This document shows, one piece after another, positions 14,179 to 14,299 of a stretch of 14,299 nt of DNA. Made by a program: the position numbers and the translations under genes. The notes beneath the pieces are model-generated. The model was given only the letters and a program-made list of their open reading frames with translations. It was not told the origin of the DNA and ran no database searches. Source of the DNA: UBA2239 sp050177075 (GTDB lineage Bacteria > Pseudomonadota > Gammaproteobacteria > Burkholderiales > UBA9220); contig JBFXHL010000063.1 of NCBI GenBank assembly GCA_050177075.1, positions 1-14,299 of the forward strand, in the 5' to 3' direction. Each line of letters starts with the position of its first letter. Position 1 is the stretch's first letter.

Positions 14179-14299
14179 GGCGCTAGGCAAACGCTGTTCG
14201 GGTCGAAGTTGGCGGCTCCCATGGCGACGTAGTGCATGCCGTCGAAGGCACCTCCCATCAACACCGCCCCGCCCAGATTCCTGGCGGAAAAAAGGAAAG
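14169..14299 (-). pseudogene. partial MHYT-type membrane sensor domain fragment
   Basis: The minus-strand frame enters from the window edge (first full codon at 14297) and runs 42 codons to TGA at 14171-14169. It reads ARNLGGAVLMGG, GMHYVAMGAANF and NSVC, which matches one repeat of the MHYT domain (Met-His-Tyr followed by a small-residue turn and a downstream Pro/Cys). MHYT domains are integral membrane sensors, usually attached to GGDEF, EAL or kinase output domains. The similarity stops where the broken MFS begins, in another frame. It is probably a truncated gene end. The rest lies outside the window. Confidence 0.6.

Noticed and set aside
1..14299. CRISPR arrays, tRNA or rRNA genes, transposase genes
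   Set aside because: None seen on either strand. The only repeat of note is the palindromic element at 5841-6023.

Overview
The window is GC-rich, densely coded proteobacterial DNA. A soxY/soxZ end at the left edge points to a sulfur-oxidising bacterium, most likely a betaproteobacterium. This rests on protein resemblance judged by eye, not on a search. No rRNA, tRNA, CRISPR array or transposase gene was seen.

Left part (1-4450). The last codons of a probable soxY are followed by soxZ. The soxZ frame is complete (104 codons) but is cut by an in-frame TAG at codon 61. Next comes a gene for an exported, PstS-like solute-binding protein. It converges on and overlaps a membrane sensor histidine kinase gene. 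That kinase gene is divergent from a sigma-54-dependent NtrC-type response regulator. The three probably form one sensing unit.

Central part (4455-7178). On the minus strand lie a complete enolase gene and an MFS transporter gene. Between them, and running into the 3' end of the MFS gene, is a roughly 180-bp imperfect palindrome with 20-bp terminal inverted repeats (MITE-like). It supplies the last 16 codons and the stop codon of the MFS protein.

Right part (7330-13709), the most interesting region. A sigma-70-type promoter, a fluoride (crcB-type) riboswitch and an overlapping intrinsic terminator precede a nine-gene minus-strand operon. Its order is crcB (fluoride channel), HIT hydrolase, DUF190 protein, CPA-type cation/proton antiporter, universal stress protein, dynamin-like GTPase, prenyltransferase/terpenoid-cyclase-fold protein, zinc-ribbon/HEAT protein, and HAD phosphatase of the 'soluble P-type ATPase' type. 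Many genes overlap by 4-14 bp, so translation is probably coupled. The enolase gene downstream on the same strand fits the theme, because enolase is a classical fluoride target. The locus looks like an extended fluoride-resistance and repair island. The dynamin / cyclase-fold / HEAT / HAD block is the part I cannot match to a described function.

Right edge (13714-14299). Immediately upstream of the promoter is a decayed second copy of the MFS gene, lacking its N-terminus and about 190 internal residues. It is joined to a fragment of an MHYT-type membrane sensor domain. The riboswitch operon is therefore bracketed by two related MFS copies, one intact and one broken, which suggests past rearrangement or acquisition.
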